Shown: piece by piece, positions 12,201-21,624 of the stretch
Layout: each line of letters starts with the position of its first letter
Numbering within the stretch: the stretch's first letter is position 1
Source: Parachlorella kessleri
Taxonomy: Eukaryota > Chlorophyta > Trebouxiophyceae > Chlorellales > Chlorellaceae
Direction: 5' to 3'
Length of the DNA stretch: 33,840 nt
Assembly (NCBI GenBank): GCA_001598975.1
Contig: BBXU01001822.1
Span: 1-33,840 of the forward strand
Notes under the pieces: model-generated
The model's database searches: none
What the model was told of the DNA's origin: nothing
The model's input: the letters and a program-made list of their open reading frames with translations, nothing else
Made by a program: the position numbers and the translations under genes

Positions 12201-14656
12201 CAACTCCTTTCACCTGATGTGTTTCCTCTCCTGGAATAGGGCCGTACTCCCTATGTGCCGGCAGTTTGACATCGTCCCTTATCTCCCAACCACATGACCC
12301 CCACCCACCCACCCAATGAAGAACAGTTCGCCAGTCTTGGGGTCGATCTTAGGGTGGGCTGTGAAGGGGTGGTCCAGCCGCCCCTCAAACCCCCACCGCC
12401 CCAGCGTCTCCAGAACACCCTCGCACGCAACGCGCAGCTGCAGGCAGAAAGGCGGGCATGTCACCATTGGGCACACATGGGGGTGTCGTGGCAGCGCGGC
12501 CAGCATGGCGGCACGCTGCGGATCTAGACTTGGCAGGCAGGTAGGAGGCAGGCAGGCACTGTTTGATGCCAGCAGCCAAGCAACAGGATCTTTGCATGCC
12601 AAATTACATGGTACTGCCTTGCCACCAGCGCCGCGTGAGAGGGGTCGCAGGTTTGAGGATGACAGCTCAAACCACCCAAAAAGCCTGAGCGCCAGGGCAC
12701 CACCACAGACATGCACAACCTCCTATACCCCACCCGTGCTTCACAACAAATGGCACACCGCGATAGCAGCACACCACCATGCCCTTAAGAAACACCATAG
12801 GCACCACATGCTTCCTCACCACGTAGGGCAGGTCGCCCTCATGCAGCGCCAGCACCTTCTCGGCGTGGTAGGCCAGCGCCGTGTTGCCCGTCCCCCGCCC
12901 CACCTGCAACACAGCAGCAGCGACACACCCTGCCAATCTATGCTCCCCCGACAATGCCATGGGGAGAGCGACACCGAAACCTCAGACTATGAGCACCCTG
13001 CAGTCGCACTGCCCTCAACCCGCTGCCTGCCAGGAGCTCGCCATGCTGCCTTGCTCCAGCTTGCCCCGGGGGCACTTGGTGGGGCGTGCACCCACCTTGC
13101 TAGGGGTGATGATGCCCAGCCTCTCCTTCAAGATCCGGAGTACCATGTGCACCAGCCCGGCCTTGCCCTTGGAGTCACCAAACTGCAATCAACAGCACCG
13201 TGGCTTTGTGCGCACGTCTCTTTACGACTGCAACCGGGCCCGGGCAGCTCAAGCCCAAACAGCTGGCAGCCAGGTGTTTGGGCCTGTGCTGCACTAGCCG
13301 GGCGGAGTCAGCAAGGCAGCACGTCAGCACTGCCTGGAGCTTCACGAGCAGGCCCGCTGCACCAAAGCCAGGTGCTCTCCCCAGGCGGAAACATGGTGCA
13401 TGCAGTGCCAGGCAATGTATCCCCTCAGCCTCACCCTGCCGAAGACGCCATAGCCCGCCTTCCTCTCCTGGTGTAGCCTGGCTGTCTCCACGAAGCGGTT
13501 GCAGTATGAGGCCTTGCCGTCCTTGATGCGCACAGCGTGCACCATGCCGTCGCCATCTACAGACACGCACACACATGAAGCATTAGACGGAAGAGTTGGG
13601 AGGGCGGTGGGTAATGGAACCCCCAAACCAGTGACACATGATGGCGGCGGAAAGCCAGGCGGCAGAGACCAAAAACTGCAAACGCAGCGACCGGGTGTAG
13701 AGCAGTAGAGAAAGCATAGGCAGAATCGAAAAGGCAAGTATACAACCAAGGCAATGTCGAGCCTCCCTCCTGGTATGCTTGCATGTTGACTCACCAAACC
13801 AGTGGTACCTGCACAGCATAGCAATACACTGCATAGTTATTTACGCCACGCAGGCTAACACATCCGCTGCTCAAGCTAAGCCACTGAGACACGGCGGCGA
13901 AGTGTAGGGTCTGACTGCCTGCAAGCTGCAGCTTCATGCCCGCACACGGTTTGATCAGACAGACTTACCCGCCCGCCATAGGCACTGCAGGGTTGGGGCC
14001 GTTGCGCAAGAAGGCACCGTTCAACACCGCTGGCAGCTTGCCCTCCACAACCTCCAGTTGGTCCTGGAAGATTTCGTCTGAAACAGGGGCATAGTTGCCT
14101 GCAAAACCGGACAACCTTCACTGTTGGCACTGCGATTGAACCCCAGCATGAAGCACCCTCGCAGCAACCAGCGCCCACTTGACCCCTTCTAGCATGGGTC
14201 AATCCCATGCTTAGCATGGCTCAATAAGTTGATAATCCGACGGGACAGGAGCGACGCTTCACTGCGTGAAGCAGGCTGGCCTGACAGCTGTCCAAATGGC
14301 GCAACCTTTACATCCCTGGCATCACATGTCTATGTACCTCCCTGGACCAGATTCTCGCTGGCACACAGGAGACCCTCACGTGCAATTGCAACTGTGACGA
14401 TGTCACACACTAGCACCCAACACCCCAACTTGCCTCGCAAGTAGGGGGAGGCTTCCCTCTCCTTGTCCAGCCCACTGGCCCAGGCCACACCCTTCTCAAA
14501 GACCCACAAAAGGTTGGTGGTGAGCTTGAAGGCCAAGCTCGCGTCGCTGCCAGGAGATGCTGAGCCATTCCGAGGGGCTGAGCCGTTTGTATAAGGGACG
14601 GGCTTTGCCTCTGTTGCGGTGCTGGAAACTCCGTTGGTGGCATGTGCGGTCGCCAT
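9257..14656 (-). CDS. Carotenoid cleavage dioxygenase (CCD/NCED/RPE65 family), 586 aa, 14 exons
   Basis: Exons: 14656-14434, 14098-13969, 13808-13795, 13556-13435, 13182-13096, 12903-12820, 12437-12313, 12037-11939, 11559-11490, 11285-11091, 10825-10675, 10416-10325, 10004-9816, 9436-9257; 1761 nt including the stop, all phases consistent. The enzyme uses non-haem iron to split a double bond of a carotenoid or apocarotenoid with O2. The four iron-binding His are present: His248 (FTAHPKIDP), His297 (MMHDFAIT), His363 (ILHVVNA) and His543 (YGFHSLW). Other family signatures are [20 protein letters not shown] and FGGEAYF. Length equals plant CCD1/NCED. The N-terminus is Ala/Thr/Ser-rich without a clear transit peptide, so plastid or cytosol is undecided, as is the CCD1 versus NCED clade. 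Exon 3 is only 14 nt. Intron 1 has a GC donor (GCGAG|GCAAGT). Start: the only ATG giving a full N-terminal exon in phase. Confidence 0.95.
13795..13808 (-). other. 14-nt microexon of the carotenoid cleavage dioxygenase
   Basis: Read on the minus strand, GTACCACTGGTTTG lies between a CTGTGCAG acceptor and a GTGAGTC donor. It supplies Tyr-His-Trp-Phe plus one base at each side: upstream GG joins its first G to make Gly, and its last G joins AT to make Asp. The result is the invariant family string YHWFDGDGMVH. Without it the frame is lost, so it is almost certainly real. Confidence 0.9.
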
Positions 14657-15287
14657 GGCTACCAGAATTCAAACACAACTATTTCAGCAGCTCACAGAGC
14701 GAAATGTCACAGGTTGGGCTGCCAACCAAAGTGAAGAACGCGCGATGGAGACCACTGGTAGGTAGGTACTGCCCAGCACCAGGTGGACGACAGCAAGCGA
14801 GCACCTTGTTGAGAGGTCCTGCGCTTTTTTAGATAACAAATTAGCCAAGGGCGACACCTCCAAGGGGACCAAGGCAATGTGTGCTTCCTAGAGGGGGGGA
14901 ATCAGATCCCACCTTGGAGGGTGCCTGGCAGGTGCTCTTTCGAGAATGGCAGCAGGCAGAGCCAGCTAATTCAACGCAGTCACACTAGGTTTTGGCGAAG
15001 ATCGTCACGGCCGTCCCAGAAGCAGAAGGATGTTTTTCTTTGCTTACAGAGCTGTGGCAAACTGGGTAGGGGTGCCGCGTAAGCCAAGGCTGCCTGTGCC
15101 GGCGGGGCAACAAAGCATATTCAAAAGGGCAAGCACGCCAACACAAACAACAACAGAACCTCGTTAGTGTCAACAAAATTGTTTGGGGGGGGGATGCAAG
15201 GATAGGACAACCAAGCCTACCAATAACCCACGACACTGTGACACAACATTCACAGGGCTGGCTCTCGCTTGCTACTCCCCGAGACTA
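14657..15287. other. Intergenic region between the lipase 3' end and CCD start
   Basis: No coding exon is seen. The low-coordinate end belongs to the dioxygenase promoter and leader, the high end to the lipase 3' untranslated region with the TGTAA listed separately. A short run of G lies at 15184-15192. Confidence 0.55.
15044..15048 (-). terminator. Candidate polyadenylation signal TGTAA for the class 3 lipase
   Basis: TTACA on the plus strand is TGTAA on the minus strand, about 240 nt past the lipase stop codon at 15288. The spacing is nearly the same as for the methyltransferase gene, which supports both. Confidence 0.5.
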
Positions 15288-17714
15288 TCAAGGGGCTGGC
15301 TCCGCAGGTGCAGGCGCCTGCGGCTCCTGAGCCCAGGCGGCCAGCCACCTGTTAGCAACCTCCAGTGCATGATCAGCTTTCTGCAGCACAGTCGCCTCCC
15401 ACCCGCCAGCTGCCATCCCGCTACTGCTGCCTCCAGCTGCTGCGCCACTGCTTCCCACGCCAGGCTGCTGCTGGTTGCCACCAATGGTGCTCGCCTCGCC
15501 GCGAGCGAAAAGCGCAGCCTTGTGATCCAAGCTGGGACTTCTGCGGTTGGGTCCCCAGCTTCTGCTGCCCTGCCTGCCGCTGCCGCTGCCGCTGCCGCCG
15601 CTGGCGCTGCTGCAAGCGCGGTCCAGCTGCTGCAAACCCTGGTGCTCCACCCCCCGCTCAAGGCCCAAGTTCTCCTGCTGCTGCTGCTGCTGGCCTGGGG
15701 CTGCCAGGATGCCCTCGGCTGCCATGCTGGGGGGTGCAGCAACGGCCTGGCCACTGCCGCCACTGCCGTGTGCTGCGGCCGCCACCCTCTCCATGTGGGA
15801 GCATATTTGTGCCTTGTACAGCTCCATGCTGTGGTCGCTCAGCATGCCGGCATCCCCTCCCGCCAGCAGGGCTGCCTTCCATACCCCCGTCACCTCCAGC
15901 TGTGCGGCGACCTGCTGGGCATATGACAAGCTGCCAAAGCGCCCACGGCACTGGCACTCCCCCAGGCTGCCCTGCTGCTGCTGCTGCTGCTGCTGCTGCA
16001 AGGAGGGCATGCCTTCAGGGCTCGCACGCTTCCGCCGCCGCTGCCCTTGCTGCAGCTGGGGTAGCTGCTGCTGCTGCTGCTCCTGGCCGGCGTCTCCTTC
16101 CTGGCGTTCCTGTGGCAGCGTGCGCAGCGCGCCTCCCAGCAGCAGGTGGTACTGCCCAAAGCCGTGGTAGTTGTCGGCGATGGCCCGCACCGGGGCCAGG
16201 CTGGGCAGGCGGGCCTCCAGCAGGTTGTGCACCCGCCCCATGGCGCTGCCCAGCAGCCGAGGCACCATATCCTGCACAGGACGCAACGCCGGCTACCTAA
16301 AAAATGGGACGGCAATACATTATTTAGCAAACATAACCATGATTGTGGCCTGCCACAGCACACCCAAACACTTGTCCATCCACGCCCATTCAAAGGGAAC
16401 ACAAGAGAGGCATCCAACAAGTGGAGCACCAAAAGCCGTCCACACTGCAGAAGACGGCGGACGGCATGCAAGCGCTGGTACAGATGGTCTGCGCTGCAGA
16501 TGTGGACCTCGCCACTCACCATTCCATGCACCACGTTGTGAAAGCACAGCTCCTGCCCTGCCGACGCCCTGGCCCAGTCCGCTAGGCTGGCCAGGTGTGC
16601 ATACAAGGATGCTGGCTGGGTGTCATAGGCGATCATGGGAGCCCCAAAGGTCACGACGCCGCCACCTACACCCACAACCAGCAAGCATCGGTGGCAATTA
16701 GGCAGGTACAGGGCTGGGCCTAGCAACCTAACAAAGGGCCAGCAACCCAGGCTTCAAGGCAAAGCCTTTCTGACTAACACTGACAACAAGCCTTGTAATT
16801 GTCATCCTAAACCCCACCCTTGGACCCTCAGAGAGAGCGCACATCAAGGAACATAGAGCATAGCAAGACCCAACACAGCCATGCGCCCTGCACCCACCTT
16901 GGGCCAGCAGGTCATGGAGGGATGCGTCTGCCATCAGCACCAGCGCCAGCGCTGCCGCCAGCGCCCCGCCCAGCGAGTGCCCAGTCAGCCACAGCCGCTG
17001 GCCCTCGCAACCCGGTCGGGCTCGTCTGCGGCGCAGCACCGCCGCAAGGGCAGCCGTGTGGGGCAGCACCCCCTGCAGGAAGCCGCCGTGCAGCTGCAGG
17101 CACACGCCGCGCCGCTGCAGGCGGGGGTCCAGCGGGAGCGGCTGGGGCTGGATGTTGGCGTTGAGGGTTACGTCATCCAGGGCCGCAGTGCCGCGGAAGG
17201 CTACCACAAGCCCCAGCCCCTCCACCTCCCACACCCCAAGCTGCTGCTTGGAGGCGGCTGCGCCGGCGGTGCAGCCGCCTCCAGCGGCTGTCGGAGCTGC
17301 TGGGGTGGGCGGCTGCACCAAGTGCACCAGCCTAGCGGCAACCCGGGCAAGTGGTGGTGGCAGTGCTGGTGGGCCGCCCTGCTGCTCGTGCTGCTGCAGT
17401 GGCAAGGGTGCGGCATTGCCAGCTGCCGCACCAGCCAAAGCCTGCCCGCCGGCCGTGGGTGCAACTTCTGACGCAAACGCAGCCCCTGCTACCGGCACCG
17501 CTGCCGCTGTTTCGGGGGCACCTTGCCCAGGCTGCACTGGCACGTGGAAGTGGACCACGGTGCCAACCTGCTGTGGTGAGGCGTCATACACCGCCAGGGC
17601 CAGTGCACTCAGGGCTGCCAGGAGCCGCAGGAAGGCCAAGTCCTCCTCTGGTTCACCCGGCAGCAGCAGCGGAGCTGCTGCGCGGCTCAGGTAACTCAGC
17701 GCGGTGCTAAACAT
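15288..17714 (-). CDS. Class 3 lipase (alpha/beta hydrolase), 648 aa, 3 exons, polyglutamine tail
   Basis: Exons: 17714-16898, 16665-16520 and 16271-15288, in phase, 648 residues. Class 3 lipases hydrolyse acyl esters of glycerolipids. The nucleophile elbow GHSLGG puts the catalytic Ser at 247. VVAFRGTAALDD is the oxyanion-hole strand region, and VVTFGAPMIAYDTQ follows the elbow. HNVVHGMDMVPRLLG gives the acid residue Asp322, and GQYHLLLGG the probable catalytic His363. The first 200 residues are Ala/Pro-rich with a hydrophobic stretch (LRLLAALSALALAVYDAS). The last 280 residues are low complexity, with three Gln runs and Ser/Gly repeats, then a short conserved-looking helix ending EPAP-stop. 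Substrate and location cannot be told; plastid or lipid-droplet roles are open. The ATG at 17714 is chosen; an in-frame ATG at 17780 would add 22 residues, and an upstream exon is not excluded. Confidence 0.9.
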
Positions 17715-18504
17715 AGTCACGTGGAGGTTGCTGCGGGTTACCACCACTGTGCCAGGCCTGCACAGGACCGATGGGTGCACTCACACAGGCAGCAGGCGCG
17801 CCCCTCCCTTGTCGTTAGCTGGCAAAGGATCGTGCCACTTGCCATCTCGCCGTCTTGCAGAACGGCTTGAACCCGGTTTAATGGGATTCTTGAGATCTAA
17901 CCCTGACGCGTTTGGCATAACCAAGACCTTGCCCCAAACGTCGTAGCATTTGGGTTTATTGATTGTAAGACCTCCTGAGCTCGCTTACCAGATGCGCACA
18001 CATGTGTACACAGTAGTCAGCGGGCGCCAGTACCTCCACAGGGCGCCAGGCTGATCCCTTTGCAGATATCTGTGGACGCAGCTGCGTCACTCCACTGATA
18101 ACCGTGTCACGCTTTCAAAGCTTGTACTGCAGCGTAGGCAAATAACGTGCTTGCAACCAGACTTGAGGTGTCCCAAGTTGCAAACTAGCAGTTGTCAGGC
18201 GACATTCTGACAGGCTGTGCAGCAAGAGGCCTTGGCTGCCAGCTTGGAACTGGACTATCAAACAGCAAAGCCGAACTAAGCATCACTGAGCACCTGCAAG
18301 GTTGAGGCGAAGGCGTTTATACCACCCATTTGGTTCCAGCAAGGTAAAACCACACTTGCTAGGTCCCATCTTGTCCAAACAGCGTATCGCCACCTGTCCA
18401 TGCTGCCGCGAGCCCCCGCACGTGGGCGAACAAAGAGCAAATGACATGCTGTCCTACAAGTTCCCTTCTGGCCCCTTGTTTGTCCATGGTGCCAGACAAC
18501 GCGG

Positions 18505-18640
18505 ATTGAGGAGAGGTAGGGGTGAACTGTACTACATGGCTGGATGCAGTTATTAGCAAGGGTGGCAGGTAGTGTGGCAATTCTCTGGGACTTGCCTGAG
18601 TTTCTGATCCACTAGGTCTGCCTGCGACAAGCTAAGGCGA
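18505..18640 (+). repeat. Dispersed repeat family, copy A
   Basis: Contains three blocks shared with other sites: GAGAGGTAGGGGTGAACTGT, TTAGCAAGGGTGGCAGGTAG, and a tail with TTGCCTGAG...CTAGGTCTGCC...GACAAGCTAAGGC. The same blocks occur at 18786-18935 and 30295-30432; partial copies occur at 31088-31120 and possibly 1408-1492. The block order differs from the other copies, suggesting rearrangement. The class is unknown. Confidence 0.65.
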
Positions 18641-18785
18641 TGACTTTGACAAAGAAACATCGCCGCAGAGCTGCACTTGTCTCTGTGTGGCTGCTTGCCC
18701 TTGCTACGGCAGGCACCTGACATTTCCTCAGACTGCGCTTCTCAGCCCGTAGCAGACTCCACCAGTGGGGCTGGGAGCACATTTT

Positions 18786-18935
18786 CATTAGCATGGGTGG
18801 CAGGTTAGTGCAAACAGGGTGTGAGAGTTGAGCTGTACGTACAGGACGGGATGCAGAGCGTGCCTGAGTCTCGCCTGAATTCTGGGCCAATAGTTCTCTC
18901 CCCGAGATAAGCTAAGGCCACTGGGAGAGGAGATG
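18786..18935 (+). repeat. Dispersed repeat family, copy B
   Basis: Begins TTAGCATGGGTGGCAGGTTA and GTGCAAACAGGG, and ends GATAAGCTAAGGCCACTGG. The central part GCCTGAGTCTCGCCTGAATTC matches the middle of the copies at 18505 and 30295. It lies about 150 nt from copy A in the same orientation. Confidence 0.65.
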
Positions 18936-20264
18936 CAGCTCAACTGAAGCGTTGTTGCTCCAGCACTGCAGGATTAGTTTGATGCATCCCAAGTCTAGGC
19001 AGCACAGGTTGGTTGCATTGGCGTGCAGAAATCTTGGGCCCATGCTCAGTGCATGTGATGTCCACAACGCCTGGAGTAATACCTTCCAAGGACATGGATC
19101 GAGAGAATCAGCTCTTTATTACTCTTCATTGGGGAAAGCACACCCAAAAGTACTGACGCAAAATGCTAGGTGATAGGAAGTACAAATGCTAGAGGAAGGA
19201 CATACGCATGCACATGATGACACATGGTTGCAAGATACCAAATAGTAATCATCCAGGTCATGCAGGGAAGCCTTTTATACACAGAGACACCAAGGGACCT
19301 CCGACCATATCAGCTTGACAAGGTAAAGCCAAACACCGACAGGGGGTCTTGACTCAGCACAGCAATATAAGGATCTGCAGAGCTTTGCCGGATTCACACT
19401 GAAGGTGGCGGCAAACACACAGAAGCGGGGCACACACTCAGAGAACAAGCCTTTTCAGTGTCAAAGCAGTTACAAAAATCAAATGTCGAAAGCAGTTCAT
19501 TCCAGGCGCCTGACCAGTTGTTCAGCTTGAGGAAGGCCATCCAACTGCCACAAGTTTCACACCTCCCAATAGGGAGCCCAGACTTCTTCACATACGTCCG
19601 TCATAAGCCGGCGCTCGACCTGCGGCGTAAGCAAGAGTGCTGGTGTCATGCAGGCCCTACAGCCGCCACACGTGCACCACCACTGCGACGCATAGACGGC
19701 ATCCTGAATGTATTTCAAACACCTCTGCCAGGTAGCAGCCAACCACGCATGGCGAAAAGTGGCGGACCGGCCACAATTCCACAATCTGGCCCGACGCGAT
19801 AGTAGACCACCTGCGTCAACTCACCCTCAGGCCTTGGCAGCGCTGGCCCTGTAGGCAATCTCCGCCACAGCGACGGCAGCAGCAGCCACAACGATGTGCA
19901 TCCTTGCTAGAATTGGGGAGGGTGGGCCGGCCAAGCTGGGCAAGGACAACGTAGGAAGGGCTGGAACGTTCACAAGGGCGCCAAGGGGGACAATTGACGG
20001 CCTTGAAGGCTTCAGGACGGCTTATCTCCTGGATCCCATGGAACTGACGTCGAGGGCGGGAGATGTACGGAAGAAAGTCGGAAATGGTTTGGCTTTCCCA
20101 AAACTGGCGCTGCAGCGCGCTCAGGGAGTCCAAACAGGTTGATAATCGCCCGCTTTCGGATGCGGTGGAGATCCCATCAAGTTACTGCTTATTCAACTAT
20201 GTTGGTGTTGAGGGACATGTGGGTTGGGTCATTCGTTTGACAGAGGCGTTGCTGATGCTGAGCG

Positions 20265-20272
20265 TATATAAG
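20265..20272. promoter_or_regulatory. TATA box TATATAAG, usable on either strand
   Basis: The plus strand reads GCGTATATAAGCC, a textbook TATA box; the minus strand reads GGCTTATATACGC, also acceptable. On the plus side an ATG at 20326 opens MVPTTRRQ followed directly by a GTGAGG donor, a possible tiny first exon. On the minus side the nearest frames are short. Neither unit could be completed, so the box may serve a small or non-coding transcript. Confidence 0.45.
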
Positions 20273-20522
20273 CCTTTGAGTTGGGCACCCTGTGTGTGTG
20301 TGGGTAGTGGGTACACGCCCCACTGATGGTACCAACCACCCGAAGGCAGGTGAGGTCGGGTGGCCTACCCACCCCACTTGAGGCTGGCTTCACTCTTACG
20401 GGTTACCTTTACCTAGCATGTACGTACCTTGTACCCCTACCCAAGGCATGTCACTGGCGTTCCCCGGGAAGAGGGAGAGGCACCCACATTCAGCTCCTTG
20501 CGGGAGTCCTGCCTTGAGGTGC

Positions 20523-20672
20523 TAGCAGAGGCTGTGCACCCAGCATATTGCGGGACGCACCAGCGGCAATGCAGAATGTGAAAATGCAGAAGTTGCCCCT
20601 CCCAGAATCGAACCCTGGCGTGTTCCATTAGAACCACAAGGTTAAAAGCTGCCAGCTAACCGGGCTGGGGTT
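20523..20672 (-). repeat. SINE-like repeat, copy 2, with tRNA-derived head
   Basis: On the minus strand the element starts near 20672 with CCCGGTTAGCTGGCAG, resembling a tRNA D-arm and A-box. It continues with CTTTTAACC, a possible anticodon loop, and CCAGGGTTCGATTCTGG. The last forms a five-pair T-stem with loop GTTCGAT and a near-perfect polymerase III B-box. The body after the tRNA part (GCCGCTGGTGCGTCCCGC, then GGGTGCACAGCCTCTGCTA at the end) is shared with 8274-8406. A tRNA-like head joined to an unrelated body is the usual build of a SINE. Acceptor stem pairing is not kept, so this is not a working tRNA gene. Confidence 0.7.
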
Positions 20673-20823
20673 GAGGCACTCCGAAGGAGTGGTGGTTATG
20701 AACCCACTTACTCCCCAACGTGCTTTCTTCCCTGATGTGTTCTAACGGACCAGCAACGATGCAATGTGAATGCATGATCAGAATAGACCAGTCCGTAGAC
20801 TAGGATCCTGACCGTTCCGAAGC

Positions 20824-21165
20824 TTGGGGACCCAAGCAACGGCGCTTGAGGTGCTAGCACAAGGATGCTGCAGAAGTAGCTTGGGTGAGCAGCAGGCTGA
20901 GGTGGTGAGGAGTGGGTTGCTCTGCAGGGGCCATCATAGCATGGGTGGGGCCAGCACCCCTGGTGGCCAAGCACTGGCTGGCGTGGACAATGTTGCATGT
21001 GCATATGTATGTGACAGCTGTCAACAGCCGGGTGCACTTACAACAACATCATGCATGGGATGCACTGTAGCCGCACCAAATGCAGCACACGACTTTTGCA
21101 CAGCTGTGTACTGCCCAAGATCGAAGAATGCATGGAAAAAGCCAGCATCTCGCAGGAGGTGCTGA
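20824..21165 (+). pseudogene. Open frame with Cys-rich, MYND-like spacing; possible gene fragment
   Basis: This plus-strand frame (TTG, not ATG, at its open end) contains VCDSCQQPG, then SCMGCTVA, then FCTAVYC, a C-x2-C ... C-x2-C ... Y-C spacing like a MYND zinc finger. The usual following Cys-x3-Cys and His-x3-Cys ligands are not clear, and no SET region is seen beside it. It ends at TGA 21163-21165. It could be a decayed SET-MYND fragment, an exon of a gene I could not assemble, or chance. Weak call. Confidence 0.2.
21038..21042 (-). terminator. Candidate TGTAA signal downstream of the 2OG oxygenase gene
   Basis: TTACA on the plus strand, TGTAA on the minus strand, about 585 nt past the stop at 21625. 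It is the nearest such motif I found; a transcript ending here would carry both hairpins listed at 21240-21276 and 21387-21429 in its 3' untranslated region. Confidence 0.3.
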
Positions 21166-21239
21166 AATACCAGCCGACTAGTGGGCTGCACACATGTAGT
21201 CTAACAGTGTACCACTAAAGCGTACCGCCACCTGACCAT

Positions 21240-21276
21240 GCTTCTTATTGGCCCCCCAGTGGGGCCAACAAGAAGC
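21240..21276. repeat. Inverted repeat, 16-nt arms, 5-nt loop
   Basis: Left arm GCTTCTTATTGGCCCC (21240-21255) and right arm GGGGCCAACAAGAAGC (21261-21276) pair with a single mismatch that becomes G-U in one RNA strand. The loop is CCAGT. A stable hairpin is expected in RNA from either strand. Confidence 0.85.
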
Positions 21277-21386
21277 GAGGGGGTACTATGCGCACAAAGC
21301 ACAAGACCAAAGTACCAATTCTTAATGGGTGCACACATGAGAGGCAATCAAAACTACAAATGAAATCAAGTTCAGAGGAACAAGAA

Positions 21387-21429
21387 ATGTCAATGGTTGT
21401 ATGTATGCCATACATACAACCATTGACAT
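21387..21429. repeat. Perfect palindrome, 21-nt arms with a 1-nt centre
   Basis: The left arm 21387-21407 begins ATGTCAATGG and ends TATGTATG; the right arm 21409-21429 is its exact reverse complement, separated by one C at 21408. It is AT-rich compared with its surroundings. It lies about 200 nt from the oxygenase stop codon, in the likely 3' untranslated region of that gene. Confidence 0.95.
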
Positions 21430-21624
21430 GCAGTGCATGCATGGGGCCGCAGGAAACTTGAGACTTTGACGTCCTTTGTGTTTATCTCTTGAACCTGAAA
21501 AAATGCCAAAGCTTGACAATACGCTCGCCCTGAGCTCAGTTGACTCCCATGACTCCCCATACATAATGTTCCTCCCCCCCCACATCAGCGACACACAGCA
21601 CCCACCAGCAGCCACAACACCGCC

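Larger units (their letters stand above)
17715..21624. other. Gene-poor region of 3.9 kb with repeats, hairpins and a TATA box
   Basis: No complete gene could be supported. The left end should contain the lipase promoter and leader, the right end the 3' untranslated region of the oxygenase gene. Open frames on both strands are short, lack ATG starts or lack motifs. A strong TATA box at 20265-20272, a TTACA at 19470-19474 (TGTAA on the minus strand) and a transit-peptide-like minus-strand frame (20021-19827) hint at one or two small transcription units. Dispersed repeats, a SINE copy and two hairpins are listed separately. GC is lower here than in the flanking genes, especially at 21180-21500. 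Confidence 0.6.

Noticed and set aside
12316..13476. Long plus-strand open frame (386 codons) opposite the carotenoid dioxygenase
   Set aside because: It runs antisense through several dioxygenase exons and introns, has no family motifs, and is explained by high GC and few stops on the complementary frame.
15365..16300. Long plus-strand open frame of 311 codons opposite the lipase tail, rich in Ala, Cys and Arg
   Set aside because: It is the shadow of the CAG/CTG repeats that encode polyglutamine on the minus strand.
17056..17694. Plus-strand open frame of 212 codons opposite the lipase first exon
   Set aside because: Low-complexity translation with no motif; the minus strand carries the lipase signature in the same bases.
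19816..20133. Minus-strand frame of 105 codons with a CGCCCRRCGGDC cysteine cluster
   Set aside because: It opens with TTG, has no in-frame ATG back to a stop, and the Cys cluster comes from GCTGCTGCT-type repeats read in an alternative frame.
20610..20672. Possible tRNA gene on the minus strand
   Set aside because: The T-arm is good, but the acceptor stem does not pair and the same body recurs at 8274-8406 next to a decayed head, so it is a SINE and not a tRNA gene.
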